From positions 124,001 to 188,000 of the forward strand of contig JAHDSQ010000012.1 in assembly GCA_018432615.1 (NCBI GenBank): a stretch of 64,000 nt of DNA, read 5' to 3'. Positions 1 to 9,504 of this stretch are shown in pieces. Below the pieces are notes generated by a model. The model did no database searches. It had not been told where the DNA came from and saw nothing but the letters and a program-made list of their open reading frames with translations. Position 1 is the first letter of the stretch; each line of letters starts with the position of its first letter. The stretch is from Clostridia bacterium (GTDB lineage Bacteria; Bacillota; Peptococcia; DRI-13; SM3-B62). A program made the translations under genes and the position numbers.

Positions 1-932
1 TGGGACCTAAAATCGTCAGTAAAAAGTGGGGCGAAACCTCTTATTCTTTAAGAGTCCTGCCTATTGGTGGTTTTTGTAAAATGGCCGGAGAAGCCGGAGA
101 GGAAGACAGTAATACACAAACAGTTCCCAGGGACAGAAGATTTGACGGAAAACCCGCTTTATCAAGGATGGCTGTTATTTTTGCCGGGCCGTTGATGAAC
201 TTCGTATTTGCTGCCGTTTTATTCGCGGTTCTCTTTAGCTTTTTAGGAATACCTGTAGACTATCAAAATGAAATCGGTCAGGTTCAGCCGGACAGCATTG
301 CTGAAGAGGCAGGCTTTTTGGAAGGCGACCGAATTATTAAGATTAATGAGAAACCGATTGAAACATGGCAAGATGTAGTCGGCGTAATCCATAACAGTCC
401 CGAGGAAGAATTAAATATTACCGTTGTCAGGAATGATGCTCCTTTAAACATCAAAGTCATTCCCGGGCTCGACGAGGAAACTGAGCTTGGCATGATAGGA
501 ATCGTCCCGGGAGAACCAATCCTTCAAAAGGTGGGTATTTTGACCGGCATCAAGGATGGTATTATCAACACTATGGAGCTTACGGTGCTAATAATACAAG
601 GTTTGGTTCAGTTAGTTACCGGGGAAGTATCACCCGAAGGGGTGGCAGGACCTCTTGGTATTATCCAAATGATTGGTGAGTCGGCTGAATTCGGTTTGAT
701 TTATTTGATCAATTTTACAGCTTTTCTATCTGTAAATCTCGGGCTTTTAAATCTTTTGCCCATCCCGGCCTTAGACGGCAGTCGCTTACTGTTTTTATTG
801 CTTGAAGTTGTTAGAGGAAAACCAATCAATCCGGCTAAGGAGAATTTTGTGCATTTAATTGGTTTTTTCTTGCTAATGCTGCTAATGGTCGTTATTACCT
901 ATCAGGATGTAGCTCGTTTATTTGTTCGTTAG
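1..932 (+). CDS. rseP: RseP-type site-2 intramembrane protease, 5' part missing
   Basis: This is the C-terminal part of a site-2 zinc metalloprotease (RseP/RasP) that cuts transmembrane anti-sigma factors and signal-peptide remnants inside the cytoplasmic membrane. The reading frame is open from the left edge (first full codon at 3), so the gene begins outside the window and the HExxH zinc motif is not visible. What is visible: the GGFCKMAGE block typical of the family near the left edge, a transmembrane segment after KPALSRMAVIFAGP, a PDZ domain (roughly 270-500), and near the end NLLPIPALDG, the second half of the active site with the third metal ligand Asp, followed by a last hydrophobic helix. 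It lies 28 bases before ispG, the usual dxr-rseP-ispG-proS order. The identification is firm; only the start is missing. Confidence 0.95.
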   Translation, partial: GPKIVSKKWGETSYSLRVLPIGGFCKMAGEAGEEDSNTQTVPRDRRFDGKPALSRMAVIFAGPLMNFVFAAVLFAVLFSFLGIPVDYQNEIGQVQPDSIAEEAGFLEGDRIIKINEKPIETWQDVVGVIHNSPEEELNITVVRNDAPLNIKVIPGLDEETELGMIGIVPGEPILQKVGILTGIKDGIINTMELTVLIIQGLVQLVTGEVSPEGVAGPLGIIQMIGESAEFGLIYLINFTAFLSVNLGLLNLLPIPALDGSRLLFLLLEVVRGKPINPAKENFVHLIGFFLLMLLMVVITYQDVARLFVR

Positions 933-960
933 AATTTGTTTTTAAGGAGAAGGTTAGATA

Positions 961-2034
961 ATGGAAGGAATAAGACGGAGGGAAACAATTGATTTGTTTT
1001 TGGGCGGAATAGGTATCGGCGGGGCGCATCCCGTAACTATACAGTCTATGACTAATACAAATACCTGCGATATAACAGGGACCCTGGAGCAGATTAGGAG
1101 ATTAGCGTTGCACGGCTGTGATATTGTGCGAGTCGCGGTCCCTGACGATTCTGCGGCTGAGGCTGTGGCTAAAATTGTGAGGGAATCCCCAATGCCTGTG
1201 ATAGCCGACATTCATTTTGATTATTCTCTGGCTTTGTCGTCCTTGAAAAATGGCGTACATGGCTTAAGATTGAACCCCGGTAATATAGGTGCCGAATGGA
1301 AGATAAAGGAGATAGCCAAAGCAGCCCAAGAAAGAAACGTACCAATCAGAGTTGGCGTCAACAGTGGTTCCTTGGAGAAAGAACAGCTTGCAAAGCATGG
1401 TGGAGTGACATCGCGGGCTATGGTGGAAAGCGCTCTCAAGCATGTAAATATTTTAGAAAAGATAGGTTTTAATTTGATAAAAATATCGTTAAAGGCCTCC
1501 GGTGTGCCGTTAATGATCCAAGCTAATCGTGAGATTGCCGAAAAGGTCAAATATCCGCTTCATTTGGGCGTTACTGAGGCAGGCTTGTATGAAAGTTCCA
1601 GTATTAAATCTGCGGTGGGCATTGGAACTTTACTTTCCGAAGGGATTGGGGATACCATCAGGGTATCGGTAACCGGCGATCCGGTCCGGGAACTAACAAT
1701 CGCCCATAGTATTTTAAAAGCACTTGGTCTAAGAAAAAAGGGTGTTGATATCGTATCCTGTCCCACCTGTGGACGGTGTCAGGTTGATTTGTTTAAAATA
1801 GCCAAAGAGGTTGAGGAAAAAACGGCCGGCATCAACCAACCACTAAAGATTGCTGTTATGGGTTGTGTTGTCAACGGACCAGGCGAGGCCAGGGAAGCGG
1901 ATTTAGGAATCGCAGGCGGGAAGGGCAGTGGATTGCTTTTTTCCAAGGGCAAGATAATACGTAAAGTACCGGAAAGCGAATTAGTCCAAGCGCTTTGTGA
2001 CGAAATAGATAAAATAGCCGGAAAAGAGGTATAG
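961..2034 (+). CDS. ispG: 4-hydroxy-3-methylbut-2-en-1-yl diphosphate synthase (IspG/GcpE)
   Basis: This enzyme makes HMBPP from methylerythritol cyclodiphosphate, the penultimate step of the non-mevalonate isoprenoid pathway, using a [4Fe-4S] cluster. The 357-residue protein has a TIM-barrel N-terminal part starting RRETIDLFLGGIGIGG and a C-terminal ferredoxin-like part. The cluster ligands are visible as CPTCGRC (Cys267 and Cys270) and MGCVVNGPGEA (Cys302), the family signature. The length is normal for the bacterial two-domain form. The ATG at 961 is preceded by AAGGAGAAGG. It sits between rseP and proS, only 3 bases before the latter, so the three are probably co-transcribed. Confidence 0.97.
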   Translation: MEGIRRRETIDLFLGGIGIGGAHPVTIQSMTNTNTCDITGTLEQIRRLALHGCDIVRVAVPDDSAAEAVAKIVRESPMPVIADIHFDYSLALSSLKNGVHGLRLNPGNIGAEWKIKEIAKAAQERNVPIRVGVNSGSLEKEQLAKHGGVTSRAMVESALKHVNILEKIGFNLIKISLKASGVPLMIQANREIAEKVKYPLHLGVTEAGLYESSSIKSAVGIGTLLSEGIGDTIRVSVTGDPVRELTIAHSILKALGLRKKGVDIVSCPTCGRCQVDLFKIAKEVEEKTAGINQPLKIAVMGCVVNGPGEAREADLGIAGGKGSGLLFSKGKIIRKVPESELVQALCDEIDKIAGKEV

Positions 2035-2037
2035 AGC

Positions 2038-3756
2038 ATGTACTTTAGTAAATTATTAGCCCCAACATTGAGAGAGACGCCGGCAGAGGCCGAAGTAATC
2101 AGTCATCAGCTCTTAGTAAGGGCCGGTTTTATTCGGAAATCATCATCAGGTGTATATACTTATCTTCCTTTGGCTCAGAAGGTCATAGCAAAAATATCAT
2201 CAATTATCAGGGAGGAGTTGGATAAGGCAGGATGCCAGGAATTGATGCTGCCAATTATCCAGCCCGCTGAGCTGTGGTTGGAGTCGGGACGTTGGAATGT
2301 ATATGGCAAAGAGTTATTTCGGTTGCAAGACAGACATGAAAGGGATTTTTGCTTAGGCCCGACTCATGAAGAGATAATAACCGATTTGGTGAGAGCGGAG
2401 GTAACTTCCTATCGGGATTTGCCGTTGAATCTCTATCAAATACAAAATAAATACCGCGACGAGAGAAGACCGCGTTTCGGTTTGATGCGCGGCAGAGAAT
2501 TTATTATGAAAGATGCCTATTCCTTTGATAAGGATGAGGAAGGTCTAGCCCAAACATATCAGCAAATGTATGATGTGTATCAGAGGATATTTACAAGATG
2601 CGGATTAATGTTCCGCGCTGTTGAGGCCGATTCAGGGGCTATCGGCGGAAGCATCACTCATGAGTTTATGGTCATTGCAGATGCAGGAGAGGCTGAAATT
2701 GTCTACTGCCCGGAATGTGACTATGCCGCAAATATCGAAATCGCCTCGTGTCAACCGAGCCGGTTCGTATCTGACGACAATCCTATACCTGGTAATCTTG
2801 AAAAGATTAAAACTCCGGGAAAAACAACAATTGAGATGGTATCTGATTTTCTGTCAGTGGCAAAGCAGGAATTGATCAAAACCGTATTTTATCAGGCAGA
2901 TGATGAAGTAATTGTTGCCCTTGTGCGTGGAGACAGAACGTTAAATGAGATAAAGCTGAAAAGGCTTCATCCTTGTGTGGATTTGGAAATGGCTTCGGCA
3001 GAAAAAATCAAGGAAATTACAGGTTCAGAACCGGGTTACGTTGGACCGATCGGCCTTGATAGAGATTCTGTCAAGGTATACGCTGATAATGAGGTAAAGA
3101 TGATGATAAATGCCATATGTGGGGCAAATGAGCGTAATTACCATTTTATCAATGTCCAGCCGGAAAAGGATTTTTCCGTTACCATGTACGGGGATTTACG
3201 GTCTGTGGAAGAAGATGAGCCTTGCCCGCACTGTGGCGCTGCTTTGATCAAAAGAAGAGGGATTGAAGTTGGGCAGGTCTTTAAGCTGGGGACAAAATAC
3301 AGCACTGCACTAAATGCAAAATACGTAGATGAAAACGGCCAGGAAAACCTGCTGCATATGGGTTGCTACGGCATAGGTGTCAGCAGAACAATGGCCTCGG
3401 CGGTAGAGCAGAATTTTGATCGGGACGGCATTATCTGGCCTGTGGCAATTGCGCCTTTCCAGGTGGTGATAGTACCCATAGACATCAATAATGATCGGAT
3501 GTGGGAGGTTGCCAAGAATATCTACAATGAGCTCAAGGAAAGTGGGATTGAGGTAGTTCTCGACGATAGGGGAGAGCGGGCCGGAGTTAAGTTTAAAGAT
3601 GCGGATTTAATTGGCTATCCCTTGAGGGTGACTATTGGGAAAAAGCTTATTGAAGATGGTTTGATCGAGATTAAATCAAGAAAGGAAAAGAACGGAATCA
3701 CGATCAAGCCAGAGGAGATAACGGTGTATATTCAAAGCAAATTGGGAAACATGTGA
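2038..3756 (+). CDS. proS: Prolyl-tRNA synthetase, bacterial type
   Basis: Charges tRNA-Pro with proline in the cytoplasm. The 572 residues match the bacterial class II ProRS with an editing (INS) insertion between motifs 2 and 3. Visible blocks are GVYTYLPLA near residue 40 (motif 1 region), [20 protein letters not shown] (motif 2 region), the insertion domain between about residues 225 and 400, which should clear mischarged Ala-t[11 protein letters not shown] (motif 3 region), and a C-terminal anticodon-binding domain with the [18 protein letters not shown] block. The ATG is 4 bases after the ispG stop. Nothing appears missing. Confidence 0.97.
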   Translation: MYFSKLLAPTLRETPAEAEVISHQLLVRAGFIRKSSSGVYTYLPLAQKVIAKISSIIREELDKAGCQELMLPIIQPAELWLESGRWNVYGKELFRLQDRHERDFCLGPTHEEIITDLVRAEVTSYRDLPLNLYQIQNKYRDERRPRFGLMRGREFIMKDAYSFDKDEEGLAQTYQQMYDVYQRIFTRCGLMFRAVEADSGAIGGSITHEFMVIADAGEAEIVYCPECDYAANIEIASCQPSRFVSDDNPIPGNLEKIKTPGKTTIEMVSDFLSVAKQELIKTVFYQADDEVIVALVRGDRTLNEIKLKRLHPCVDLEMASAEKIKEITGSEPGYVGPIGLDRDSVKVYADNEVKMMINAICGANERNYHFINVQPEKDFSVTMYGDLRSVEEDEPCPHCGAALIKRRGIEVGQVFKLGTKYSTALNAKYVDENGQENLLHMGCYGIGVSRTMASAVEQNFDRDGIIWPVAIAPFQVVIVPIDINNDRMWEVAKNIYNELKESGIEVVLDDRGERAGVKFKDADLIGYPLRVTIGKKLIEDGLIEIKSRKEKNGITIKPEEITVYIQSKLGNM

Positions 3757-3787
3757 GAAGAAAGATTGTTTACAAGGGGGAATATCT

Positions 3788-4420
3788 ATGTCTGTTACGG
3801 CAATTATTCCTGCTTATAACGAAGAAAAATATCTGGGGGGCGTCTTAAACGTACTGCTGGATGTGGAACTGGTTTCACAAATAATTGTTGTCGATGATGG
3901 TTCAACAGACAGAACATCACAGGTTGCGCGAGGATATGGCGTGGATGTGCTTGAGCTACCGTATAATAAAGGAAAAGCAGGAGCTATGGCAGCCGGTCTG
4001 AATTATGCCAAGGAAGATAATATACTTTTTCTTGATGCAGATTTGCTTGATTTGCATAAGCAAAATATTTACGACCTTGTTATTCCGGTAATCAATGATG
4101 ATGCCGATATGACAGTTGGCATTTTCGGAAGCGGGAGACCGATAACGGACGTAGCTCAGCTTATTGCGCCCTTTCTGTCAGGACAGCGCTGCATTAAGAA
4201 GAAATGGCTTTCCGAAATCGATAAGTGGGCAGACGCCGGATTTGGCGTGGAGATTGCTCTAACAGCCTATGCTCATCGTAACAAACTGCGCATCAAGAAT
4301 ATCGAACTGCCGGGAATGTCTCATGTTATGAAAGAAGAAAAACTTGGCGTTGTTCGCGGCTTTGCCTTTCGGATGAAAATGTACTGGGAGATAGCCAAAA
4401 AAATACGGATAGGGGGTTAA
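3788..4420 (+). CDS. Family 2 glycosyltransferase
   Basis: A 210-residue GT-A fold glycosyltransferase of the GT2 type. The N-terminus TAIIPAYNEEKYL and VVDDGSTDRT form the nucleotide-sugar binding region, and FLDADLLDL supplies the DxD-type metal-binding motif. No membrane segment is evident, so it probably acts at the inner face of the membrane or in the cytoplasm. The acceptor and sugar cannot be deduced; some short family members of this shape make glucosyl-phosphoglycerate or modify lipid carriers. The ATG has AAGGGGGAA upstream. It lies between proS and an MgtC-like gene, only 7 bases before the latter. Confidence 0.8.
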   Translation: MSVTAIIPAYNEEKYLGGVLNVLLDVELVSQIIVVDDGSTDRTSQVARGYGVDVLELPYNKGKAGAMAAGLNYAKEDNILFLDADLLDLHKQNIYDLVIPVINDDADMTVGIFGSGRPITDVAQLIAPFLSGQRCIKKKWLSEIDKWADAGFGVEIALTAYAHRNKLRIKNIELPGMSHVMKEEKLGVVRGFAFRMKMYWEIAKKIRIGG

Positions 4421-4427
4421 TTGTAAG

Positions 4428-5096
4428 ATGGAATATGAACTAATTCTATCTTTGCGAATACTGGTTGCGGCCATTCTGGGCGGCATCATTGGGTTGGAAC
4501 GGGAAAGTCTTAACAAAACCGCCGGTTTTCGTACCCATACCCTCGTCTGCCTTGGTTCATGCCTGATAATGATATTATCGATTGAAATGTTTGAAGTGTA
4601 CGGTCGTGGAGAAATAGGTGATCCGGCCCGTTTGGCGGCACAGGTCGTAAGTGGGATTGGTTTTTTAGGGGCCGGTGCAATTATGCGTTCCGGGTTTGGT
4701 GTTAGGGGTTTAACTACGGCGGCAACCTTATGGGTAGTTGCCGGTATTGGGCTGGCCGTTGGGGCAGGAAAGTTTATATTAGCTGTAGGAACAACGGTTA
4801 TTGTCTTTATTGTGTTAACATACTTAACATTCTTCGAAAAAGCCCTCAGTACTTCACAAAAGAAGGACAAGAGAATCGAAGCGATCATTACGGATAAGCC
4901 GGGGCAATTGGGCCTGGTCTGTACAGCCTTAGGAGAAATGGATATTCTTATTAAGAATGTAGAAATGCATGAGGACAAAGGCGATAATACGATTAAAATA
5001 GGGTTTTCCGTAAATATTCCCTATGCTGTGGATAAAGAGTTAATCATTCAAAAATTAAGCGGTGTCAGTGGCGTACACGAGATTAAAATGATCTAA
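4428..5096 (+). CDS. mgtC: MgtC/SapB family membrane protein
   Basis: A 222-residue inner-membrane protein of the MgtC/SapB family, which is linked to growth in low magnesium and to membrane potential. The conserved GLERE motif (GGIIGLERESLNKTAGFRTH) lies near the N-terminus, followed by helices with SGIGFLGAGAIMR and GLTTAATLWVVAGIGLAVG. The C-terminal 70 residues are soluble and ACT-like (IEAIITDKPGQLGLVCTALG). The family is broad and transport activity has not been proven, so the function is stated at family level only. The ATG follows an AGGGGG stretch at the end of the glycosyltransferase gene. Confidence 0.88.
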   Translation: MEYELILSLRILVAAILGGIIGLERESLNKTAGFRTHTLVCLGSCLIMILSIEMFEVYGRGEIGDPARLAAQVVSGIGFLGAGAIMRSGFGVRGLTTAATLWVVAGIGLAVGAGKFILAVGTTVIVFIVLTYLTFFEKALSTSQKKDKRIEAIITDKPGQLGLVCTALGEMDILIKNVEMHEDKGDNTIKIGFSVNIPYAVDKELIIQKLSGVSGVHEIKMI

Positions 5097-5115
5097 CAGG
5101 AGGCATATCATCAGG

Positions 5116-8100
5116 ATGTCAATGGTATCTGGCAACGACAATAAGCATTGGATGGAATTAGTAGCTTCAGCCGATCTGCAGGACGATGTAAAGATGTACA
5201 TAATGGATTGTAGCATTGCAAGAGTAAGGGTATCTCGTAAGGAAGGGAAATGGGATATTTTCTTGAACGCTAAATCCGAACCTAATGAAGATGTTTTCAC
5301 CTCATTATATAAAATGTGGCATGGGTTTTTTCCCGGGAGCAAGGTTGATTTTCACTTTAATAATTCTCAACACCTTTTGGGATTAAAGGAGCTATGGGAA
5401 AAACAGTATGATGCGATCATTGAAAAACTCAGTGTTAGTAATCCAAGTCTTCGAGGCTGGCTGGGAGAAGCGGAGTATCTTATTGAGAAAGAGAGATTGC
5501 AGGTTGTTGTGAGAAATGAAACCGCTTACTCCTATCTCAACGCGCAGAAAATTGAATCTAAGCTTGAAGCTTTACTGGCTGTGGAATATAATTGCAAGGC
5601 GCAAGTAGCTGTTATCTTAAGTCAAGATAACAGTGATGTATTTTCTGACGACTATAGACCGTCAATGGAAAGAATTGAAGAAGATTACCGTCAGAAGATC
5701 CTCAAAAATGTAGAGATGGCTGCCAATAAATCGGTATCCCACGTTGTCAAAGGTAAAAATAGCGTGGTTATGGGAAGAAAGATCACGGCAGCACCTGTTC
5801 CCATTCATTCAATAGCGGAAGAAGAAAAAGATGTTGTTATTAAAGGATTTGTTTTTAATTATGAAAAAAGGCTTCTGAAAAGCGGCAGGATTTTATTGAG
5901 CTTTGCAATAACAGATAAACATGACTCATTAGCCTGCAAAATAATTGATACTGAAGAAAAGCTTGGTTCCATCGATAATCTGTTTCAAAGTGAAGAAAAT
6001 AATTGTTACCTTCTACGAGGTTCTGTGCAAACAGATCGTTTCACACAAGAGTTAACAATGCTTCCTCGTGATATTATGATGACTGTCGCCGAGGAAAGAA
6101 TGGACGATGAAAAGGAAAAGCGGGTTGAACTGCATTTGCATACAAAAATGAGTGCCCTGGATGCCGTAGCAGGTGTGGAAGAGGTTATTAAAAGAGTGAA
6201 AAGCTGGGGGCATCCGGCTGTTGCTATTACAGACCATGGTGTTGTGCAGTCCTTTCCAGAGGCTTATGAGGTTGCTAAAAGGATCGGACAAAAAGTTATT
6301 TATGGCATGGAGGGTTATATTTTTGATGATCAGCAATTTGGTACTGAAAACAAAAAGGTACCAACGTACCATTGCCTTATTCTCGTTCTTAATCAAGAAG
6401 GACTGAGAAACCTTTATGAGCTTACCAGCATCTCTCACTTGCAATACTTTTACAGGGTTCCTCGTATTCCCAAGAGTAAGTTAAATGATTTGCGGGAAGG
6501 GCTGTTAATCGGAACGGCATGCGAGGCAGGTGAGTTAATCAGAATGTACCTTCAGGGAGCGGATGAAGGCAAACTGGAGGAGATAGCTTCTTTTTATGAT
6601 TTTTTAGAAATACAGCCTCGGGGAAACAACAGATTTATGCTGGAAAAAGGCACCTTTAAAACCGAAGAAGAGTTGCTTAAGATGAATAAAATGATCTATG
6701 AGTTGGGACTTAGGCTGCAAAAGCCTGTAGTTGCAACGGGAGATGTGCATTTTTTGGACCCGGAGGATGAGGTATACAGAAGGATTCTCATGGCAGGAAA
6801 AGGTTTTGAGGACGCTGACAATCAGGCACCCCTTTATTTAATGACAACTAGGGAAATGTTAAATGAATTCAGCTATCTCGGTGAAAAAGAAGCTCACGAA
6901 GTGGTAGTGGCTAATCCTCAAAGGATTGCAGAGAAGGTGGAGGATATTAAACCAATACCCGATGAGTTTTACCCTCCCGCCATACCTGGGGCCGAGGAAG
7001 AAATTAAACACCTATCCTTAACAAAAGCACATGAACTATATGGTGAAAAGCTTCCGGATTTGGTGCAAGAAAGACTTGATAAAGAGTTAAAAGCAATAAT
7101 AGATAATGGTTTCGCCGTTTTGTATCTTATTGCTCATAAGCTTGTCAAAAAATCGAATACCGATGGATACCTTGTAGGCTCACGTGGTTCCGTGGGATCG
7201 TCCCTGGTTGCAACATTCTGCGGTATTACCGAAGTTGATCCTCTTCCACCTCATTATCGCTGTAACGAATGTTATTATACAAAGTTTTTCGAAGATAAAA
7301 GTGCCGGTTCAGGAGCCGATCTTTCGGATATGAAGTGCCCAAATTGCGGAAAAGAGCTTTTGAAAGAAGGGCACGATATTCCTTTTGAGGTTTTTTTAGG
7401 ATTCGAAGGAGATAAGGTCCCGGATATAGATTTAAACTTCTCCGGCGAATACCAGCCTAGAGCGCATAAATACACGGAAGTCCTTTTTGGGAAGGATAAT
7501 GTCTTTCGTGCCGGTACTATTGCAACTGTTGCCAATAAAACAGCTTACGGATTTGTTAAAAACTACTTTGATGACAGGAAACAATTTGTGCGGGGCGTTG
7601 AAATCAATAGGCTGGTCAAGGGATGTAGCGGTGTTAAACGGACAACAGGGCAACATCCGGGAGGGATCATGGTCTTGCCTAAGGGGCTGGACATCCACCG
7701 GTTTACTCCGTTACAAAGGCCGGCTGATGATGTAAAATCAGCTACCCGGACAACTCATTTTGATTATCATGCAATTTCCAGCAGATTAGTTAAGCTCGAT
7801 ATTTTAGGTCATGATGATCCAACGGTCATTAAAATGCTAGAGGATTTAACGGGTATTGACAGCAGAGAAATACCCCTTGACGAACCTAAAGTATTGTCTA
7901 TATTCAAAGGTCCCGAGGTTCTTGGTTCCGGTCTTAAAGAAGAAGGAATAACAGTCGGTACGCTTGGTATTCCTGAGTTCGGAACAAAGTTTGTTAGACA
8001 GATGCTGGAAGATACCAAACCTTCGACCTTTTCCGATCTTGTTCGCATCAGCGGATTTTCCCATGGTACGGATGTATGGTTGAATAATGCTCAAGAACTG

Positions 8101-8847
8101 CTCAAGACAGGTACGGCAAAGATGCAGGAGCTGATATCGGCCCGGGATGATATTATGATTTACTTGATACGACAAGGTCTTAAACCTGATATGGCCTTTA
8201 AGATAATGGAGGATGTCAGGAAAGGTAAAGGGATAAAACCATCCTATGAGGAAAAGATGCAAAACCAAGGCGTACCACAGTGGTATATTGAGTCCTGTAA
8301 AAAGATTAAATACATGTTTCCCAAAGCTCATGCCGTTGCTTATGTTATGATGGCCTTTAGAATTGCTTATTTCAAGGTTTATCATCCCGCGGCATTTTAC
8401 GCTAGTTATTTTTCTGTCAGGGCAGACGAATTCGATGCCGATATTACGGTAAAGGGTATCGAATCGATAAAGGAGAAAATGCTGGAAATCCAAAAGAAGG
8501 GCAAAGGAACAACACAGAGGGAAGATAAACTCTATTCGATACTTGAAGTGGCACACGAAATGTATTTACGCGGTATCGGTATCAAAATGGTTAATCTAGC
8601 CGAGTCGGACAGTTTTCGTTTTTTGGTAGTCGAAGACGGCAAAATGCTGTTACCGCCCTTCATTTCATTACAAGGTCTTGGTCGTACGGCTGCTAAAGGC
8701 ATCGTAGAGGCCAGAAAGAAAAAGATGTTCAGCTCACGCGAGGATTTAAGCATTAGAGGACGAATAAATAAAAGTGTTATTGAGATGTTGGATAACCATG
8801 GAAGTCTGAAGGGATTGCCGGATAATGATCAGATGACATTGTTTTAA
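5116..8847 (+). CDS. polC: DNA polymerase III alpha subunit, PolC type, lacking the exonuclease domain
   Basis: Replicative polymerase of Gram-positive bacteria. In order: an N-terminal region, an OB-fold around residues 240-330 (KGFVFNYEKRLL), a PHP domain (HLHTKMSALD near 340, ITDHG, YGMEG at 396-400, ATGDVHFLD), the palm with catalytic Asp770 and Asp772 in PDIDLNFSG, a CxxC/CxxC zinc finger just before the palm, fingers, and a C-terminal clamp-binding tail QMTLF. At 1243 residues it is about 190 shorter than B. subtilis PolC. The PHP sequence runs from YGMEGYIFDD to VPTYHCLILVLNQEG with only about ten residues between, exactly where the usual roughly 170-residue DEDD 3'-5' exonuclease is inserted, so that domain is absent. 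The frame is continuous, so this is not a frameshift. The start ATG has ACAGGAGG upstream. Confidence 0.97.
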   Translation: MSMVSGNDNKHWMELVASADLQDDVKMYIMDCSIARVRVSRKEGKWDIFLNAKSEPNEDVFTSLYKMWHGFFPGSKVDFHFNNSQHLLGLKELWEKQYDAIIEKLSVSNPSLRGWLGEAEYLIEKERLQVVVRNETAYSYLNAQKIESKLEALLAVEYNCKAQVAVILSQDNSDVFSDDYRPSMERIEEDYRQKILKNVEMAANKSVSHVVKGKNSVVMGRKITAAPVPIHSIAEEEKDVVIKGFVFNYEKRLLKSGRILLSFAITDKHDSLACKIIDTEEKLGSIDNLFQSEENNCYLLRGSVQTDRFTQELTMLPRDIMMTVAEERMDDEKEKRVELHLHTKMSALDAVAGVEEVIKRVKSWGHPAVAITDHGVVQSFPEAYEVAKRIGQKVIYGMEGYIFDDQQFGTENKKVPTYHCLILVLNQEGLRNLYELTSISHLQYFYRVPRIPKSKLNDLREGLLIGTACEAGELIRMYLQGADEGKLEEIASFYDFLEIQPRGNNRFMLEKGTFKTEEELLKMNKMIYELGLRLQKPVVATGDVHFLDPEDEVYRRILMAGKGFEDADNQAPLYLMTTREMLNEFSYLGEKEAHEVVVANPQRIAEKVEDIKPIPDEFYPPAIPGAEEEIKHLSLTKAHELYGEKLPDLVQERLDKELKAIIDNGFAVLYLIAHKLVKKSNTDGYLVGSRGSVGSSLVATFCGITEVDPLPPHYRCNECYYTKFFEDKSAGSGADLSDMKCPNCGKELLKEGHDIPFEVFLGFEGDKVPDIDLNFSGEYQPRAHKYTEVLFGKDNVFRAGTIATVANKTAYGFVKNYFDDRKQFVRGVEINRLVKGCSGVKRTTGQHPGGIMVLPKGLDIHRFTPLQRPADDVKSATRTTHFDYHAISSRLVKLDILGHDDPTVIKMLEDLTGIDSREIPLDEPKVLSIFKGPEVLGSGLKEEGITVGTLGIPEFGTKFVRQMLEDTKPSTFSDLVRISGFSHGTDVWLNNAQELLKTGTAKMQELISARDDIMIYLIRQGLKPDMAFKIMEDVRKGKGIKPSYEEKMQNQGVPQWYIESCKKIKYMFPKAHAVAYVMMAFRIAYFKVYHPAAFYASYFSVRADEFDADITVKGIESIKEKMLEIQKKGKGTTQREDKLYSILEVAHEMYLRGIGIKMVNLAESDSFRFLVVEDGKMLLPPFISLQGLGRTAAKGIVEARKKKMFSSREDLSIRGRINKSVIEMLDNHGSLKGLPDNDQMTLF

Positions 8848-8886
8848 GCAGCAGTCCGCAGCTGCTGATACCTACCTACAATTAAC

Positions 8887-8916
8887 TTGCCAAGAACAGC
8901 GGAAATATGGTAGACT
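8887..8916 (+). promoter_or_regulatory. Sigma-A-type promoter for the rimP-nusA-infB operon
   Basis: TTGCCA and TAGACT separated by 18 bases, the second preceded by TGG (extended -10). It lies in the polC-rimP gap upstream of the leader hairpin and is the best promoter candidate for the translation operon. Prediction from sequence only. Confidence 0.5.
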
Positions 8917-8961
8917 ATCAAAGGTAGTCGTTATTTACCATTATTGTCAACTTGTTCAGTG

Positions 8962-8982
8962 AGAGTGGGTACAGCCCACTCT
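8962..8982 (+). promoter_or_regulatory. Leader hairpin upstream of rimP
   Basis: An 8-bp perfect stem (AGAGTGGG / CCCACTCT) with a 5-base loop, ending about 20 bases before the rimP ribosome binding site. Many Firmicutes carry a hairpin of this kind with a GAGTGGG...CCCACTC stem just ahead of rimP. It has only a short T-run (TTTC), so it could be a weak terminator or an RNA-stability or autoregulation element rather than a strong stop. Confidence 0.6.
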
Positions 8983-9015
8983 TTCGTCTTAAAAGTGTTA
9001 AGGGAGGTATTAATT

Positions 9016-9504
9016 TTGAGTGAGAAAATAAAGGATATTGTATATAAACTAGCAGAACCTATTATAGAAGAGATGGGATTTGAACTTATAGATGTTGAGT
9101 TTGTGAAAGAGGGGGCCGGCTGGTATCTTCGTCTTTACATAGATAAGGAAGGTGGGGTCGATTTAGACGACTGTCAAGCCGTAAGCAACAAGGTATCAGA
9201 TCTTTTGGATAAAGAAGATCCCATTCCGCAGTCCTATTTTTTAGAGGTGTCTTCGCCCGGTATTGAGCGTATTTTAAAGACAGACGAAGATTTTATAAAG
9301 TATAGAGGCAGTGAGGTGAAAATTCGCACATACACCTCGCTGCATGGAAAGAAGGAGTTCATTGGGACACTAGGATCCGCACAGGGGGATGTATTGTTGA
9401 TATCTGAAAAGGGTGGCAGTGAGATTAAAATTCCAAGAACACAAATATCTCAGGTTAGGTTGTCCTGGGAAGGGATAGGAGGAAAAGAGAAAAATGAATC
9501 TTGA
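9016..9504 (+). CDS. rimP: Ribosome maturation factor RimP
   Basis: Needed for assembly of the 30S ribosomal subunit. The chosen start is the TTG at 9016, because AAGGGAGGT lies 9 bases upstream; an in-frame start at 8944 would run through the leader hairpin. This gives 162 residues, the usual family length, starting MSEKIKDIVYKL. The sequence shows the N-terminal alpha/beta domain with GFELIDVEFVKEG and the signature SSPGIER, then the C-terminal SH3-like domain. The 3' end overlaps nusA by 11 bases, which indicates translational coupling. Confidence 0.93.
   Translation: MSEKIKDIVYKLAEPIIEEMGFELIDVEFVKEGAGWYLRLYIDKEGGVDLDDCQAVSNKVSDLLDKEDPIPQSYFLEVSSPGIERILKTDEDFIKYRGSEVKIRTYTSLHGKKEFIGTLGSAQGDVLLISEKGGSEIKIPRTQISQVRLSWEGIGGKEKNES

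Noticed and set aside
4259-4978. 239-codon minus-strand frame opposite the glycosyltransferase and mgtC genes
   Set aside because: Antisense to two well-supported genes, low-complexity Pro/Thr-rich translation, no ribosome binding site.
7846-8556. 236-codon minus-strand frame opposite polC
   Set aside because: Mirror of polC codons without domain similarity or start signals.
8849-8868. Terminator of polC
   Set aside because: CAGCAG/CTGCTG forms a hairpin just after the stop, but it has no T-run and a small stem, so termination is not supported.
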